Source: Leptospiraceae bacterium | GTDB taxonomy: Bacteria > Spirochaetota > Leptospiria > Leptospirales > Leptospiraceae | Assembly: GCA_024233875.1 (NCBI GenBank) | Contig: JACKPB010000006.1 | Span: forward strand, 62,001 to 126,000 | Length of the DNA: 64,000 nucleotides | Direction: 5' to 3' | Shown: positions 18,619 through 26,299 of the stretch, one piece after another | Layout: each line of letters opens with the position of its first letter | Numbering within the stretch: the first letter of the stretch is position 1 | Notes under the pieces: generated by a model | Told to the model about the DNA's origin: nothing | Database searches by the model: none | Seen by the model: only the letters and a program-made list of their open reading frames with translations | Translations under genes and position numbers: made by a program

Positions 18619-19799
18619 TATCTTTTTATACTGATACTATCGGAGACTTTTTTGGCTTTTCTTCTGGCTTCTTCCAATGAATCACCGAGTGCCAATGCCA
18701 CACCCATTCTTCTTTTTCCGCGTATTTCCGGTTTTCCAAAAAGACGGATGGAAGTATCGGGTTCGGTTAGAGCCTTGTTTAAATTTTCAAACACGGGCTC
18801 TTTGTACTCACCCTCAAAAAGGATAGCACTGGAAGCTGCATATCCATACGTTCTGAGATTGGGCATCGGAAGCCCCAGAATGGCTCTCACATGGAGGGCA
18901 AACTCAGAGTGATTTGAGGAGATCAAGGTAACCATCCCTGTGTCATGGGGTCTTGGAGAGACTTCACTAAAAAATACTTCCTCTCCTTTTATGAAAAGTT
19001 CGACACCAAAGAGTCCGTTTCCACCGAGACCTCCGGTTACTTTTTCAGCAATTTTTTGACATTCCTCCAGAACTGATTCCTGCATTGGATGAGGTTGCCA
19101 GGATTCAACATAATCCCCTTTGATTTGCATATGACCTATGGGGGGGAGAAAGCTGGTTCCACCTACATGCCGGATTGTCAATAATGTGATCTCATAGTCG
19201 AAAGGCACGAATTCTTCGATGATCATCTTGCCCTTCCCTGACCTACCACCAGTTTGACCGTAAATCCAAGCACTTTCTATCATAGATGCATCCTGAATAA
19301 GTGTTTGTCCTTTTCCGGATGAACTCATTATGGGTTTGGAAACGCAGGGAAAGCCAATTTCTAAGATTGCCTTTCGAAACTCGTCAATCGATTCAGCAAA
19401 TTTGTAATTGGATGTTTTGATATTCAAATCTTTTGATACGAAATTTCTAATGTTTTCCCTATTCATAGTTAGGTTCACTGCATTGGCATTGGGTATCACA
19501 TGAAATCCATCTTTTTCCAATTGAATGAGAGTTTGAGTAGAGATTGCTTCAATCTCGGGTACAATGAAGTCCGGATTGAATTTGCGTATCACTCTTTCCA
19601 GCTCATCATGATTCAACATATCTACGACCATGGATTCATGTGCAACATGCATTGCCGGGGCATCGGGATATTTATCTATCGCCATGATATGGATACCATA
19701 TCGTTGTGCTTCGATTGCGACTTCCTTTCCCAGTTCACCCGCACCTAATAAAATAATTTTTGTAGCTGTACTGGATTTTGGAGTTCCTATTGATACCAA
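18618..19799 (-). CDS. purT: Formate-dependent phosphoribosylglycinamide formyltransferase
   Basis: PurT adds formate to GAR with ATP in step 3 of purine synthesis, as an alternative to folate-dependent PurN. The ATP-grasp protein shows the N-terminal LGAGELGKEVAIEAQRYG, the family stretch VDMLNHDELERVIRKFNPD, the ATP-grasp SKPIMSSSGKGQ and the metal/ATP site FFSEVSPRPHDTG. It has 393 residues, the normal length. The start is a TTG placed seven bases after a strong GGAGG. It is the first gene of the purT-HD-GATase operon. Confidence 0.95.
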   Translation of the reverse strand: MVSIGTPKSSTATKIILLGAGELGKEVAIEAQRYGIHIMAIDKYPDAPAMHVAHESMVVDMLNHDELERVIRKFNPDFIVPEIEAISTQTLIQLEKDGFHVIPNANAVNLTMNRENIRNFVSKDLNIKTSNYKFAESIDEFRKAILEIGFPCVSKPIMSSSGKGQTLIQDASMIESAWIYGQTGGRSGKGKMIIEEFVPFDYEITLLTIRHVGGTSFLPPIGHMQIKGDYVESWQPHPMQESVLEECQKIAEKVTGGLGGNGLFGVELFIKGEEVFFSEVSPRPHDTGMVTLISSNHSEFALHVRAILGLPMPNLRTYGYAASSAILFEGEYKEPVFENLNKALTEPDTSIRLFGKPEIRGKRRMGVALALGDSLEEARRKAKKVSDSISIKR

Positions 19800-20028
19800 A
19801 GTTAAACCTCCGAAGATTCTTCTATTTTATATGATTCTCATTGAGGTAAACTTATTTTTCAGATTTACCATGGATTTGTTTTTGTTTTTCCCCTGATTTT
19901 CAATACATTTCGACTCAAACAATTTAAAAGTAAAAAATACCATATTTCATTTTGAATTTATAGAAAAATTCTTGAAAACTTAAGTATTCTATATCTAATA
20001 GAAAAACTTTTAAAAAGAGAGGAAAACT

Positions 20029-21072
20029 GTGTTTAAAGCAATATTTCCCGTATCGTTTTCAAAACTCCCACTCCCGATAATTTTGATTGGAGTTTTTTAT
20101 TTATTGAATCCTGTCATAAGTTACTTAGCTACTGCGTATGTTTCCGGTATCCCTTTTTGGGAATTTACAAGTTTAGTTAAACTCTTTTCTGTCCGTGCTT
20201 TGGGACTCAATTTAGTTGGATTTGTATTGGGGGTAGGGATCCTGGGCGTCAAAAGATGGGGTTATTTCCTCTTCCTATTTTTTAATTTTCTATTAATTCT
20301 TCATGGATTCTATTTGTTGATAAGTTTTGGATTTACCCAGCAATTCATCTGGAACCTATTTGTTACAATCTTCCCTTTTGTACTAAATCTTTATTTTTTA
20401 AACCGAGAGATATCAACTCCTTATCTTACTCTCATCCCGCGTGGATTTAGAAAGAAATGGAGGATCGAAGTTCCTCTCACGGGAAAAGTTCTGGTAGAAG
20501 GGGGCTCCACTTCGTATTCACTCAAAAGTATGGACATCAGCCCAACCGGAATTCTTGCTAAAGTAGACGGAATGATTCTTCCTGAGTCTAAAGTGATCAT
20601 CACTCTTGATCTGGATGAAGAATGGAGTGTGGATGCTGAGATGGTACGAATTGAAAATGGGAACTATGGTTTCAAATTTTTATATCTTTCCACAGATCCC
20701 CGTTTTAAAGTTCTGGATAAGTTTTTGAGTACGAAGCTACTTCCGAGATTCACTACCCGAAGACATGTAAAAATCATAGGAGAATCCGGAAGCGTTGAGA
20801 ATTCAGAAATTATCAATATTTCAGAGCGGGGTTTTTTCTTTACTTCCACCAATCCCTATAGTATTTCCCAGGAAATCAGTTTCGATTTTTCTCTCTTCGG
20901 TATGAATTTTTCAAGTAAGGGAGCAATCAGTTGGGAAAACAAAGAAGGTAAATTTGAAAAACCCAGAGGATATGGTGTCTCGTTTAAAGATCTGGATAAA
21001 AACTTTGTTTTCCAGATTGCACTCTATGTGTTTTCGCTCATTCATGGAATTCGAAGGCAGAGAGATCGATGA
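20029..21072 (+). CDS. Membrane protein with two PilZ-like domains
   Basis: A 347-residue protein starting at GTG with AGAGAGGA just upstream. Residues 14-130 contain four hydrophobic segments, and the remaining 215 residues are cytoplasmic. The soluble part looks like two PilZ folds. The first begins with RGFRKKWRIEVPL and has SMDISPTGIL; the second begins with TTRRHVKI and has IINISERGFFF. Each therefore keeps a basic entry region and the D/N-x-S-x-x-G motif used to bind cyclic di-GMP. A role as a membrane c-di-GMP receptor is likely from the family; the output is unknown. It converges with the ankyrin gene eight bases away. Confidence 0.82.
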   Translation: MFKAIFPVSFSKLPLPIILIGVFYLLNPVISYLATAYVSGIPFWEFTSLVKLFSVRALGLNLVGFVLGVGILGVKRWGYFLFLFFNFLLILHGFYLLISFGFTQQFIWNLFVTIFPFVLNLYFLNREISTPYLTLIPRGFRKKWRIEVPLTGKVLVEGGSTSYSLKSMDISPTGILAKVDGMILPESKVIITLDLDEEWSVDAEMVRIENGNYGFKFLYLSTDPRFKVLDKFLSTKLLPRFTTRRHVKIIGESGSVENSEIINISERGFFFTSTNPYSISQEISFDFSLFGMNFSSKGAISWENKEGKFEKPRGYGVSFKDLDKNFVFQIALYVFSLIHGIRRQRDR

Positions 21073-21079
21073 TCTCTCT

Positions 21080-22162
21080 TCATTCTTCCTTTGCACCCGC
21101 GAGAAGAAGAAGGTAGATAGCTGTTTCATTTTCTGATTGTCTGGCTATAGAGAGGGGAGTATCTCCTCTTCCATTTTTTGCATTGATGTCCATTCCGGAT
21201 TTGATTAATTTATAGATGATTCCCGGACTATCATTCTCCACTGAAAGATGAAGGGAGGTATTTCCTTCCTTATCTACCTCTTCGGGCTTCAATCCATTCT
21301 TGAGTAAGATTTCCACAATCTCTTCTCTGTTGTACTTAACCGCTAAATGAAGTAAAGATTCATCATTATTGTTCTTTTTTAGATTTGGTTTCTTTTCTAT
21401 GAGGGAAATCAGAAGGTCACTGTCTCCATTTTCTACTATCTTATGTAGTACAGTGTCTCCTTCTTCATCCTTAGCTTCTAAGCGAAACCCTATTTCCAGG
21501 AAGGTATCGAGAAGCTCGGGTTTGGACTCTGCACATTTCTGAAGAAATTGTGATTCTTTATTTTCTGAAATCTTGGGTTTTTCCGGGAAAAGTAACTTTA
21601 TGATTTCGGGGGATCCTGATTCAGCAAGATTGAAGAGAGTGAGATTTTTAAGTTTTTCTGAAGCTATCCAGGAGGGGTAGCTTTGAAGGAAGTACTCAAT
21701 GATGAGTACTCTTTTTCTGGAAATTGCATGATCGAGTAGACTATTATTGAATCTATCTTTAGATTTCAGAAGATTTGGTTTCTTCTTTAGAACAGTTTTG
21801 AGAATTGAAAGCATTCCATTTCTCGATGAGAGAAGGGCAAGGTTGTATCGATTCGGTCCTTTCCAATTGAAATTTGTTTCGTGCTTTATCAGAACTTCTG
21901 CAGATTTTTGTGATCCACGTTCTATGCAGTAAGCAAGTGGTGTGTATCCTTCCCTGTTTGCTGTATTCAATCGGGACTTCAGATTGGGAATCTTCAAAAG
22001 AGCTTTGTAGTTATCCGATTCACAAAGTTGAAATAAATTCGGTAGATTCGCACCGGAAGATTTTGATTTAGAAATTTTTTTTTCGGAATGCTTTTTATTT
22101 TTTTTGGGGGCTTTCGCATCAGAAATGCTAAAAATCAAAAGAAGAATAAAAAACAATCGCAT
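21080..22162 (-). CDS. Exported ankyrin-repeat protein
   Basis: A 360-residue protein with a signal peptide (MRLFFILLLIFSISDAKA), a short Lys/Ser-rich linker and about eight ankyrin repeats. Clear repeats include GYTPLAYCIERGSQKSAEVL, ESLLHLAVKYNREEIVEILL, NTSLHLSVENDSPGIIYKL and GDTPLSIARQSENETAIYLL. Ankyrin repeats are protein-binding modules, so it probably acts as a periplasmic scaffold. The start is three bases after the stop of the 229-residue gene upstream, and the two are likely co-transcribed. A second, unrelated-looking ankyrin gene lies at 56012. Confidence 0.87.
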   Translation of the reverse strand: MRLFFILLLIFSISDAKAPKKNKKHSEKKISKSKSSGANLPNLFQLCESDNYKALLKIPNLKSRLNTANREGYTPLAYCIERGSQKSAEVLIKHETNFNWKGPNRYNLALLSSRNGMLSILKTVLKKKPNLLKSKDRFNNSLLDHAISRKRVLIIEYFLQSYPSWIASEKLKNLTLFNLAESGSPEIIKLLFPEKPKISENKESQFLQKCAESKPELLDTFLEIGFRLEAKDEEGDTVLHKIVENGDSDLLISLIEKKPNLKKNNNDESLLHLAVKYNREEIVEILLKNGLKPEEVDKEGNTSLHLSVENDSPGIIYKLIKSGMDINAKNGRGDTPLSIARQSENETAIYLLLLAGAKEE

Positions 22163-22165
22163 GAT

Positions 22166-22855
22166 TTAGTTTCCGACTTTACTCAGAGCCTGTTCTTTTT
22201 GATTCGAAAGATTTTCCAATTGCTCCTCGGCTCCTTTGAGAATTTTTTCAAAATCTATATTTTGTTCGGATGAAATCGGACCATCTTCTTTTTCTAGATC
22301 CACAAGGTACCTTATGATTTCGATTCTATCCTGAAGAACTTTTTCCTGAGATTCGTAGTAGTTTGAAATTTCGGATGGATTTGCAGAATTGGACTGTATG
22401 GCAAGGGCTATTCGGGTCATCTCTTTTGCCTTATTTTCTCTATCTAACTTGTCCTGTGGTGTGATACGCTTCGGAATCAATTCATTGCCAGGAAATACCA
22501 AACTGAGTTTTTCAAACTGCTCCATGGTCTCTTCATCGTAAGGCTTTCCTGTTTGAGGGTTTATGGGAATCTCACCCTTGTCTCCGGATTCGGAGGAATC
22601 TTCCTCATAGTTATCAGAGATTCCCACTTTCATAAAATCTCCATCATCAAATACAGAACTTGTTGCTGTTTTTCTCTGACCCCGACCTGTGTTTTCCTTT
22701 GGTTGGGATCCTCCCCCGCCCAGGAGAAGACTCAGCTGTTCGTTTCGTTTTTTCTTTGCATTCTTTTTGGCTTCATCTTCTCCGGAAAACATGAAAAATA
22801 CAATAGCGATACAAATAAGACCTATGAGTACAATATAGAGTTTTTTAACTGTCAT
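22166..22855 (-). CDS. Single-pass membrane protein with C-terminal coiled coil, unknown function
   Basis: Not recognised. The 229-residue protein begins with one N-terminal membrane anchor (LYIVLIGLICIAIVFFMFSG) followed by a charged, low-complexity stretch with KKNAKKKRNEQ and a Gly/Ser region. The middle contains INPQTGKPYDEETMEQFEKL. The last 80 residues are Glu/Gln/Lys-rich and predicted helical (EKILKGAEEQLENLSNQKEQALSK), probably a coiled coil. It is upstream of the ankyrin gene in the same direction and divergent from the Cys-rich lipoprotein, separated by 93 bases. Confidence 0.75.
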   Translation of the reverse strand: MTVKKLYIVLIGLICIAIVFFMFSGEDEAKKNAKKKRNEQLSLLLGGGGSQPKENTGRGQRKTATSSVFDDGDFMKVGISDNYEEDSSESGDKGEIPINPQTGKPYDEETMEQFEKLSLVFPGNELIPKRITPQDKLDRENKAKEMTRIALAIQSNSANPSEISNYYESQEKVLQDRIEIIRYLVDLEKEDGPISSEQNIDFEKILKGAEEQLENLSNQKEQALSKVGN

Positions 22856-22948
22856 TGCTACAGAATTATAGATTCTAAGATCTTGAAAAGAAAAAACTTA
22901 AAAAATGATTCTGAATTCCATCTTGACTTTTCCATATTTTGAGAACGG

Positions 22949-23671
22949 ATGGAAACTGTGAAGTTTCTCAGTCTCCTGCTCGCCTTGTTTTTGGTTCAAT
23001 GCGGTAAAAATACAAACACACCGGCGATACCTCTGATATTTTTCAACCCTCCCTCGGTACCTCAGATTGTGGGTGTCATCCCCATCTATGACTATCCCGT
23101 CGAATCAAGTATGGTGGCGACAGGTCAGGCGGACAAGATTCCCTTCAAACCCCAATTTGTTCTGAAATACTATGTCACCAATACCGAACAGAATTTTGTA
23201 GGTTACAATCTTTCGATCACATCTGCTACACCCTCACTGTATGACACTCAGTTGGGAGCCTCCATTTATACAGAAAATGGAATTGTCCCTTCCTTTCCTC
23301 ATCTTGCGATAGAGGCTTCTACTGAAGCTACCAATCTAAAGAGGAGAAAGATAGCCAATCGAATTCCTCCTCCCGGGTTGATTCCATTTCAGCATTGTGA
23401 GGTCTATACATTTACCCTGAGAGCTGTGTTTTCAAATGGTGTGATTTCCAATCCATCTTTCTCGGTGTCTCAATGTGCGAGTGTCTTTCCCTCGAAGTGT
23501 TCAGAGGGAACATCCTGCAATCCTACCTATTGTGCAACTTCGACTTGCTCTGATGCCGAAAAAGTCGCCTGCAAGGTAGGCACACTCTGCAATCCCTGTC
23601 TCTATCCGAGCTTGGAGTCTGGAGGGTGTGAATGTCCTTCTGGAGTTTCTCCTCCGGGATGCAACCCTTGA
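22949..23671 (+). CDS. Lipoprotein with cysteine-rich C-terminus
   Basis: A 240-residue lipoprotein: signal peptide KFLSLLLALFLVQC with lipid Cys at about residue 18. The central region looks like a fibronectin-type beta fold (PPSVPQIVGVIPIYDYPVES). The last 70 residues hold 11 cysteines in short spacing (for example CSEGTSCNPTYC and GGCECPSGVSPPGC), like small disulfide-knotted adhesion modules. A GTG at 22958 with GGATGGAAA upstream is an alternative start. The stop codon lies 13 bases inside the rsmI gene, so both are probably on the same transcript. Function unknown; a surface role is inferred from lipidation and disulfides. Confidence 0.8.
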   Translation: METVKFLSLLLALFLVQCGKNTNTPAIPLIFFNPPSVPQIVGVIPIYDYPVESSMVATGQADKIPFKPQFVLKYYVTNTEQNFVGYNLSITSATPSLYDTQLGASIYTENGIVPSFPHLAIEASTEATNLKRRKIANRIPPPGLIPFQHCEVYTFTLRAVFSNGVISNPSFSVSQCASVFPSKCSEGTSCNPTYCATSTCSDAEKVACKVGTLCNPCLYPSLESGGCECPSGVSPPGCNP

Positions 23672-24378
23672 CCGGAAAATTGTACATTGTAGGAACTCCT
23701 ATCGGGAATTTGGAGGATATGAGTTTTCGGGCAGTTTCCATTCTCAAAGAGTCTGATTTGATTCTTTGTGAAAATCCCAAGAATTCCAAAAAATTACTCC
23801 AAAAGTATGAAATAGAAACATCCTACCAGCCCCTCTACGCCTCAACACGTGAAGAAGGCTTTGATTGGATCTTAAAAAAGCTTTCATCGGGTGAGTCGAT
23901 TTCCTATATTTCCGATGCCGGAACTCCCGGGATCTCGGATCCGGGCAATCGTTTGGTTCGGTACGTGAGAAGTCATGGATTTTCTGTGGTTCCTATCCCC
24001 GGAGTGAGTGCACTTTCCACTATCCTCTCAGTTTCAGGAGCCCAAAATACCCCCTCCCTGTTTCTGGGTTTTCCCGGAGAGAAGAAATCCAAGACCAAGA
24101 AAAAATTGGAAGAATGGAAGGCATTCGAGGGTGTATTGATCTTCTATGAATCAGTGCATAGAATTCAGGATACTCTTGACATTGCCAGGGAGATTTTTCC
24201 GGGGGCAGAGATTTTGGTAGGAAGAGAGTTGACAAAGATCTACGAAGAAATGATACTCTGGAGACCGGGTGAGGAAAAACCAAAGTTTTCCGTCAAAGGC
24301 GAGTTCACTGTTCTGATAAACAATTTTGAGAAAAAAATTGCTAAAGAGAATTTGCTCTTGGTCGATACTAAAGATTAA
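23659..24378 (+). CDS. rsmI: 16S rRNA (cytidine1402-2'-O)-methyltransferase
   Basis: RsmI methylates the ribose of C1402 in the decoding centre of 16S rRNA using SAM. The SAM-pocket sequence GKLYIVGTPIGNLEDMSFRA is at the N-terminus, with ISDAGTPGISDPG and FYESVHRIQDTL following, all hallmarks of the family. An upstream ATG at 23632 exists, but the family normally starts a few residues before GKLYIV, so the ATG at 23659 is chosen. At 239 residues it is shorter than enterobacterial RsmI (about 286) because the C-terminal extension is missing. The next gene is flgM, 18 bases downstream. Confidence 0.93.
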   Translation: MQPLTGKLYIVGTPIGNLEDMSFRAVSILKESDLILCENPKNSKKLLQKYEIETSYQPLYASTREEGFDWILKKLSSGESISYISDAGTPGISDPGNRLVRYVRSHGFSVVPIPGVSALSTILSVSGAQNTPSLFLGFPGEKKSKTKKKLEEWKAFEGVLIFYESVHRIQDTLDIAREIFPGAEILVGRELTKIYEEMILWRPGEEKPKFSVKGEFTVLINNFEKKIAKENLLLVDTKD

Positions 24379-24396
24379 GAGAGGTAGACGAATAAC

Positions 24397-24714
24397 ATGA
24401 TGATAGATCGAATTAAAAGTTTCGGGCAGGGCCTGGAAACGAAAAAGACTTCTCCTTCGAGAAACATCAATAATGCCGTAGGAAATGACAACATCAGGAT
24501 TTCCGAAGAAGCAAAATTGATGGCAGAAGAAGTAAAGTTGAAGTCTGATGTAGACAATATCAAAAAATCTATGCTATCTCAACCTGATCTTGAGCGTATC
24601 TCTAAAGTTCAACAATTGAAAGCGGACATCAAAAATGGTGAATATGATTTTGATTCCTATGAGAAATTGAACTCTACCGCTGAGACCCTAATCTATTCCT
24701 TCCTTAGTAATTAA
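24397..24714 (+). CDS. flgM: Anti-sigma-28 factor FlgM
   Basis: FlgM holds the flagellar sigma factor FliA inactive until the export apparatus is complete. The 105-residue protein has the family layout: a disordered N-terminal half with IRISEEAKLM and the sigma-binding C-terminal helices RISKVQQLKADIKNGEYDFD followed by SYEKLNSTAETLI. The start is likely the first ATG at 24397, although a second ATG follows at 24400. It sits 18 bases after rsmI and before an unusual hairpin. Flagellar fliG lies 3.4 kb downstream in the same direction. Confidence 0.88.
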   Translation: MMIDRIKSFGQGLETKKTSPSRNINNAVGNDNIRISEEAKLMAEEVKLKSDVDNIKKSMLSQPDLERISKVQQLKADIKNGEYDFDSYEKLNSTAETLIYSFLSN

Positions 24715-24717
24715 GAC

Positions 24718-24753
24718 TATGCCTCTTGGATTTGATATCTCTGGAGAGGCATA
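24718..24753 (+). promoter_or_regulatory. Hairpin that includes the ribosome-binding site of the next gene
   Basis: Perfect nine-base stem TATGCCTCT (24718-24726) / AGAGGCATA (24745-24753) with an 18-base loop, in the 46-base flgM-to-Fe-ADH gap. The purine-rich GGAGAGG at 24743-24749, the only good ribosome-binding site for the ATG at 24761, overlaps the 3' arm. Folding would hide it. No U tract follows, so it is not a typical terminator. Confidence 0.55.
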
Positions 24754-24760
24754 ATTTATC

Positions 24761-25927
24761 ATGCCAGTATTACCTGATTGGGTTAGTTACCACTTCCCAC
24801 CTAAGATCCATCTAGAAGTTGATTGTGGAAGCAAATGTGGAAACTTCATTAAAAACATAGGCACACGTGTCATCATCATCACCACCCAAAAAGAACTACA
24901 AAATAAAAACGAACTTTTAAATATCAAGAAAAGCATTGAGAGAAACACAGATGGAGTTGTCATCTATGATGATATCGAAGTCAATGCCTCCCTTAAAGAC
25001 TTGGATTCTGCCGCTCATTTCTCCCGTCAGGCTCAGGTCAACTGTGTAGTTGCCTATGGATCTTACGAATCCATCAATGCTGCAAAGATCATTTCCATTT
25101 TGGCAACCAATGATTTGTTTGCTGAAGAATTGGTTCTGGGTGGGAAGCCGATCCGAAAGCCACCGGTTCCTCTGGTCATCATCCCCACCATGCCTCTGAT
25201 GGGTATAGAGTGTGCTCCATTTTGTTTTATCGTAGATGACAATGATGGAATGAGAAAGTACTTTGCTGACCAGGCCCTCTTTCCCGAACTCATCATCTCT
25301 GATGCTAAAATTGGTTCCCATATGAGTGCCTCAGATACAGCAAAGACCGGAACTTCCATTTTGGCTGCCGCTGTGGATTCCATTCTCTCCAAGTACTCAA
25401 ATGATGTTACCAATTCATCTGCTCTTCGCGCGATAGAATTGGTACACAAAAACATCATTCCATCCATCCGGGATCCCAAAAACTTGGGTGCAAAGAACGC
25501 ACTTTATTCTGCCAGCCTTCTAACCGGAATCTCACAATCTGTTAGCTCTCTCGGGATCTGTTTTGCTCTCTCTCTAGCTGCGGCGAGTATGACTAAGTTG
25601 GATGTTTTTCAAGCTATGTCCATATTTCTCCCTCATGTAATGGAATACAACCTCACCTCTTCAGCCAATAAATATGTGATGATTGCAAGGGCTTTGGATG
25701 AGGATACCAATGATATCTCGATCATTGAAGCCGCGATCCGTGCTGTAGAAGGAATCAGAAAAATTTACCTCGAATTGAAGATACCTCAAAAACTTTCAGA
25801 ATATGAAGTAAAGAAAATTGAATTGCCCAATATTGCTTCTCTGGCTGTGAGCTTTCCCTTCCTGGAATCTTTACAAAGAGAACTACCCAAAAACGAAATC
25901 GAAACAATTCTGGTTGCAGCATACTAA
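24761..25927 (+). CDS. Iron-alcohol-dehydrogenase-fold protein, probably catalytically inactive
   Basis: A 388-residue protein with the overall fold of Fe-ADH/dehydroquinate synthase-like enzymes: an N-terminal nucleotide domain and a C-terminal helical domain ending in FLPHVMEYNLTSSANKY. Key residues are altered. The glycine-rich GGGSxxDxAK motif reads YGSYESINAAK. The helical metal-binding region reads TSILAAAVDSI where family members have Asp and His. The usual second and third His positions are in CFALSLAAASMTKLDVFQA, without His. Metal binding is therefore unlikely. It may be a structural or regulatory paralogue. A ribosome-binding-site hairpin precedes it and bactofilin follows 51 bases downstream. 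Confidence 0.78.
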   Translation: MPVLPDWVSYHFPPKIHLEVDCGSKCGNFIKNIGTRVIIITTQKELQNKNELLNIKKSIERNTDGVVIYDDIEVNASLKDLDSAAHFSRQAQVNCVVAYGSYESINAAKIISILATNDLFAEELVLGGKPIRKPPVPLVIIPTMPLMGIECAPFCFIVDDNDGMRKYFADQALFPELIISDAKIGSHMSASDTAKTGTSILAAAVDSILSKYSNDVTNSSALRAIELVHKNIIPSIRDPKNLGAKNALYSASLLTGISQSVSSLGICFALSLAAASMTKLDVFQAMSIFLPHVMEYNLTSSANKYVMIARALDEDTNDISIIEAAIRAVEGIRKIYLELKIPQKLSEYEVKKIELPNIASLAVSFPFLESLQRELPKNEIETILVAAY

Positions 25928-25978
25928 AAAATTCTGGTTTTAAATGATCAGAAAATTTAGGGTGGTCTGGAGGAATAT

Positions 25979-26299
25979 ATGAGCGAAGAAAGATCGGATA
26001 CAATTATCAGCGAAGATATAGTTTTTAGAGGTACACTTAGATTTCAGGATTCTTTACGTATCAAGGGTCACATCAAAGGTACGATCGAAGCCAATGGAGA
26101 GTTGGTTATCGATGATTCCGGAAAGGTAGATGCAGATGTTCTGGTCAACTCACTCATAGTCAATGGATCACTCAAAGGGAATATCGAAGCCCGTGAAAAG
26201 ATAGAGATTGGAAAGACAGGTGTGGTCGTCGGCGACATGAAATCTCCAATTTTACAGGTGGAAACCGGAGCTAAGTTCACCGGAAACTGTTCTATGTAA
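25979..26299 (+). CDS. Bactofilin
   Basis: Small polymer-forming cytoskeletal protein. The 106 residues are almost entirely a right-handed beta-helix repeat: RIKGHIKGTIEANGELVID, KVDADVLVNSLIVNGSLKG, NIEAREKIEIGKTGVVVGD and related lines with regular small/hydrophobic spacing. Bactofilins in spirochaetes influence cell shape and wall synthesis. A GGAGGAATAT sequence precedes the ATG. The stop overlaps the recJ start (TAATG), so translation is coupled. Confidence 0.9.
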   Translation: MSEERSDTIISEDIVFRGTLRFQDSLRIKGHIKGTIEANGELVIDDSGKVDADVLVNSLIVNGSLKGNIEAREKIEIGKTGVVVGDMKSPILQVETGAKFTGNCSM

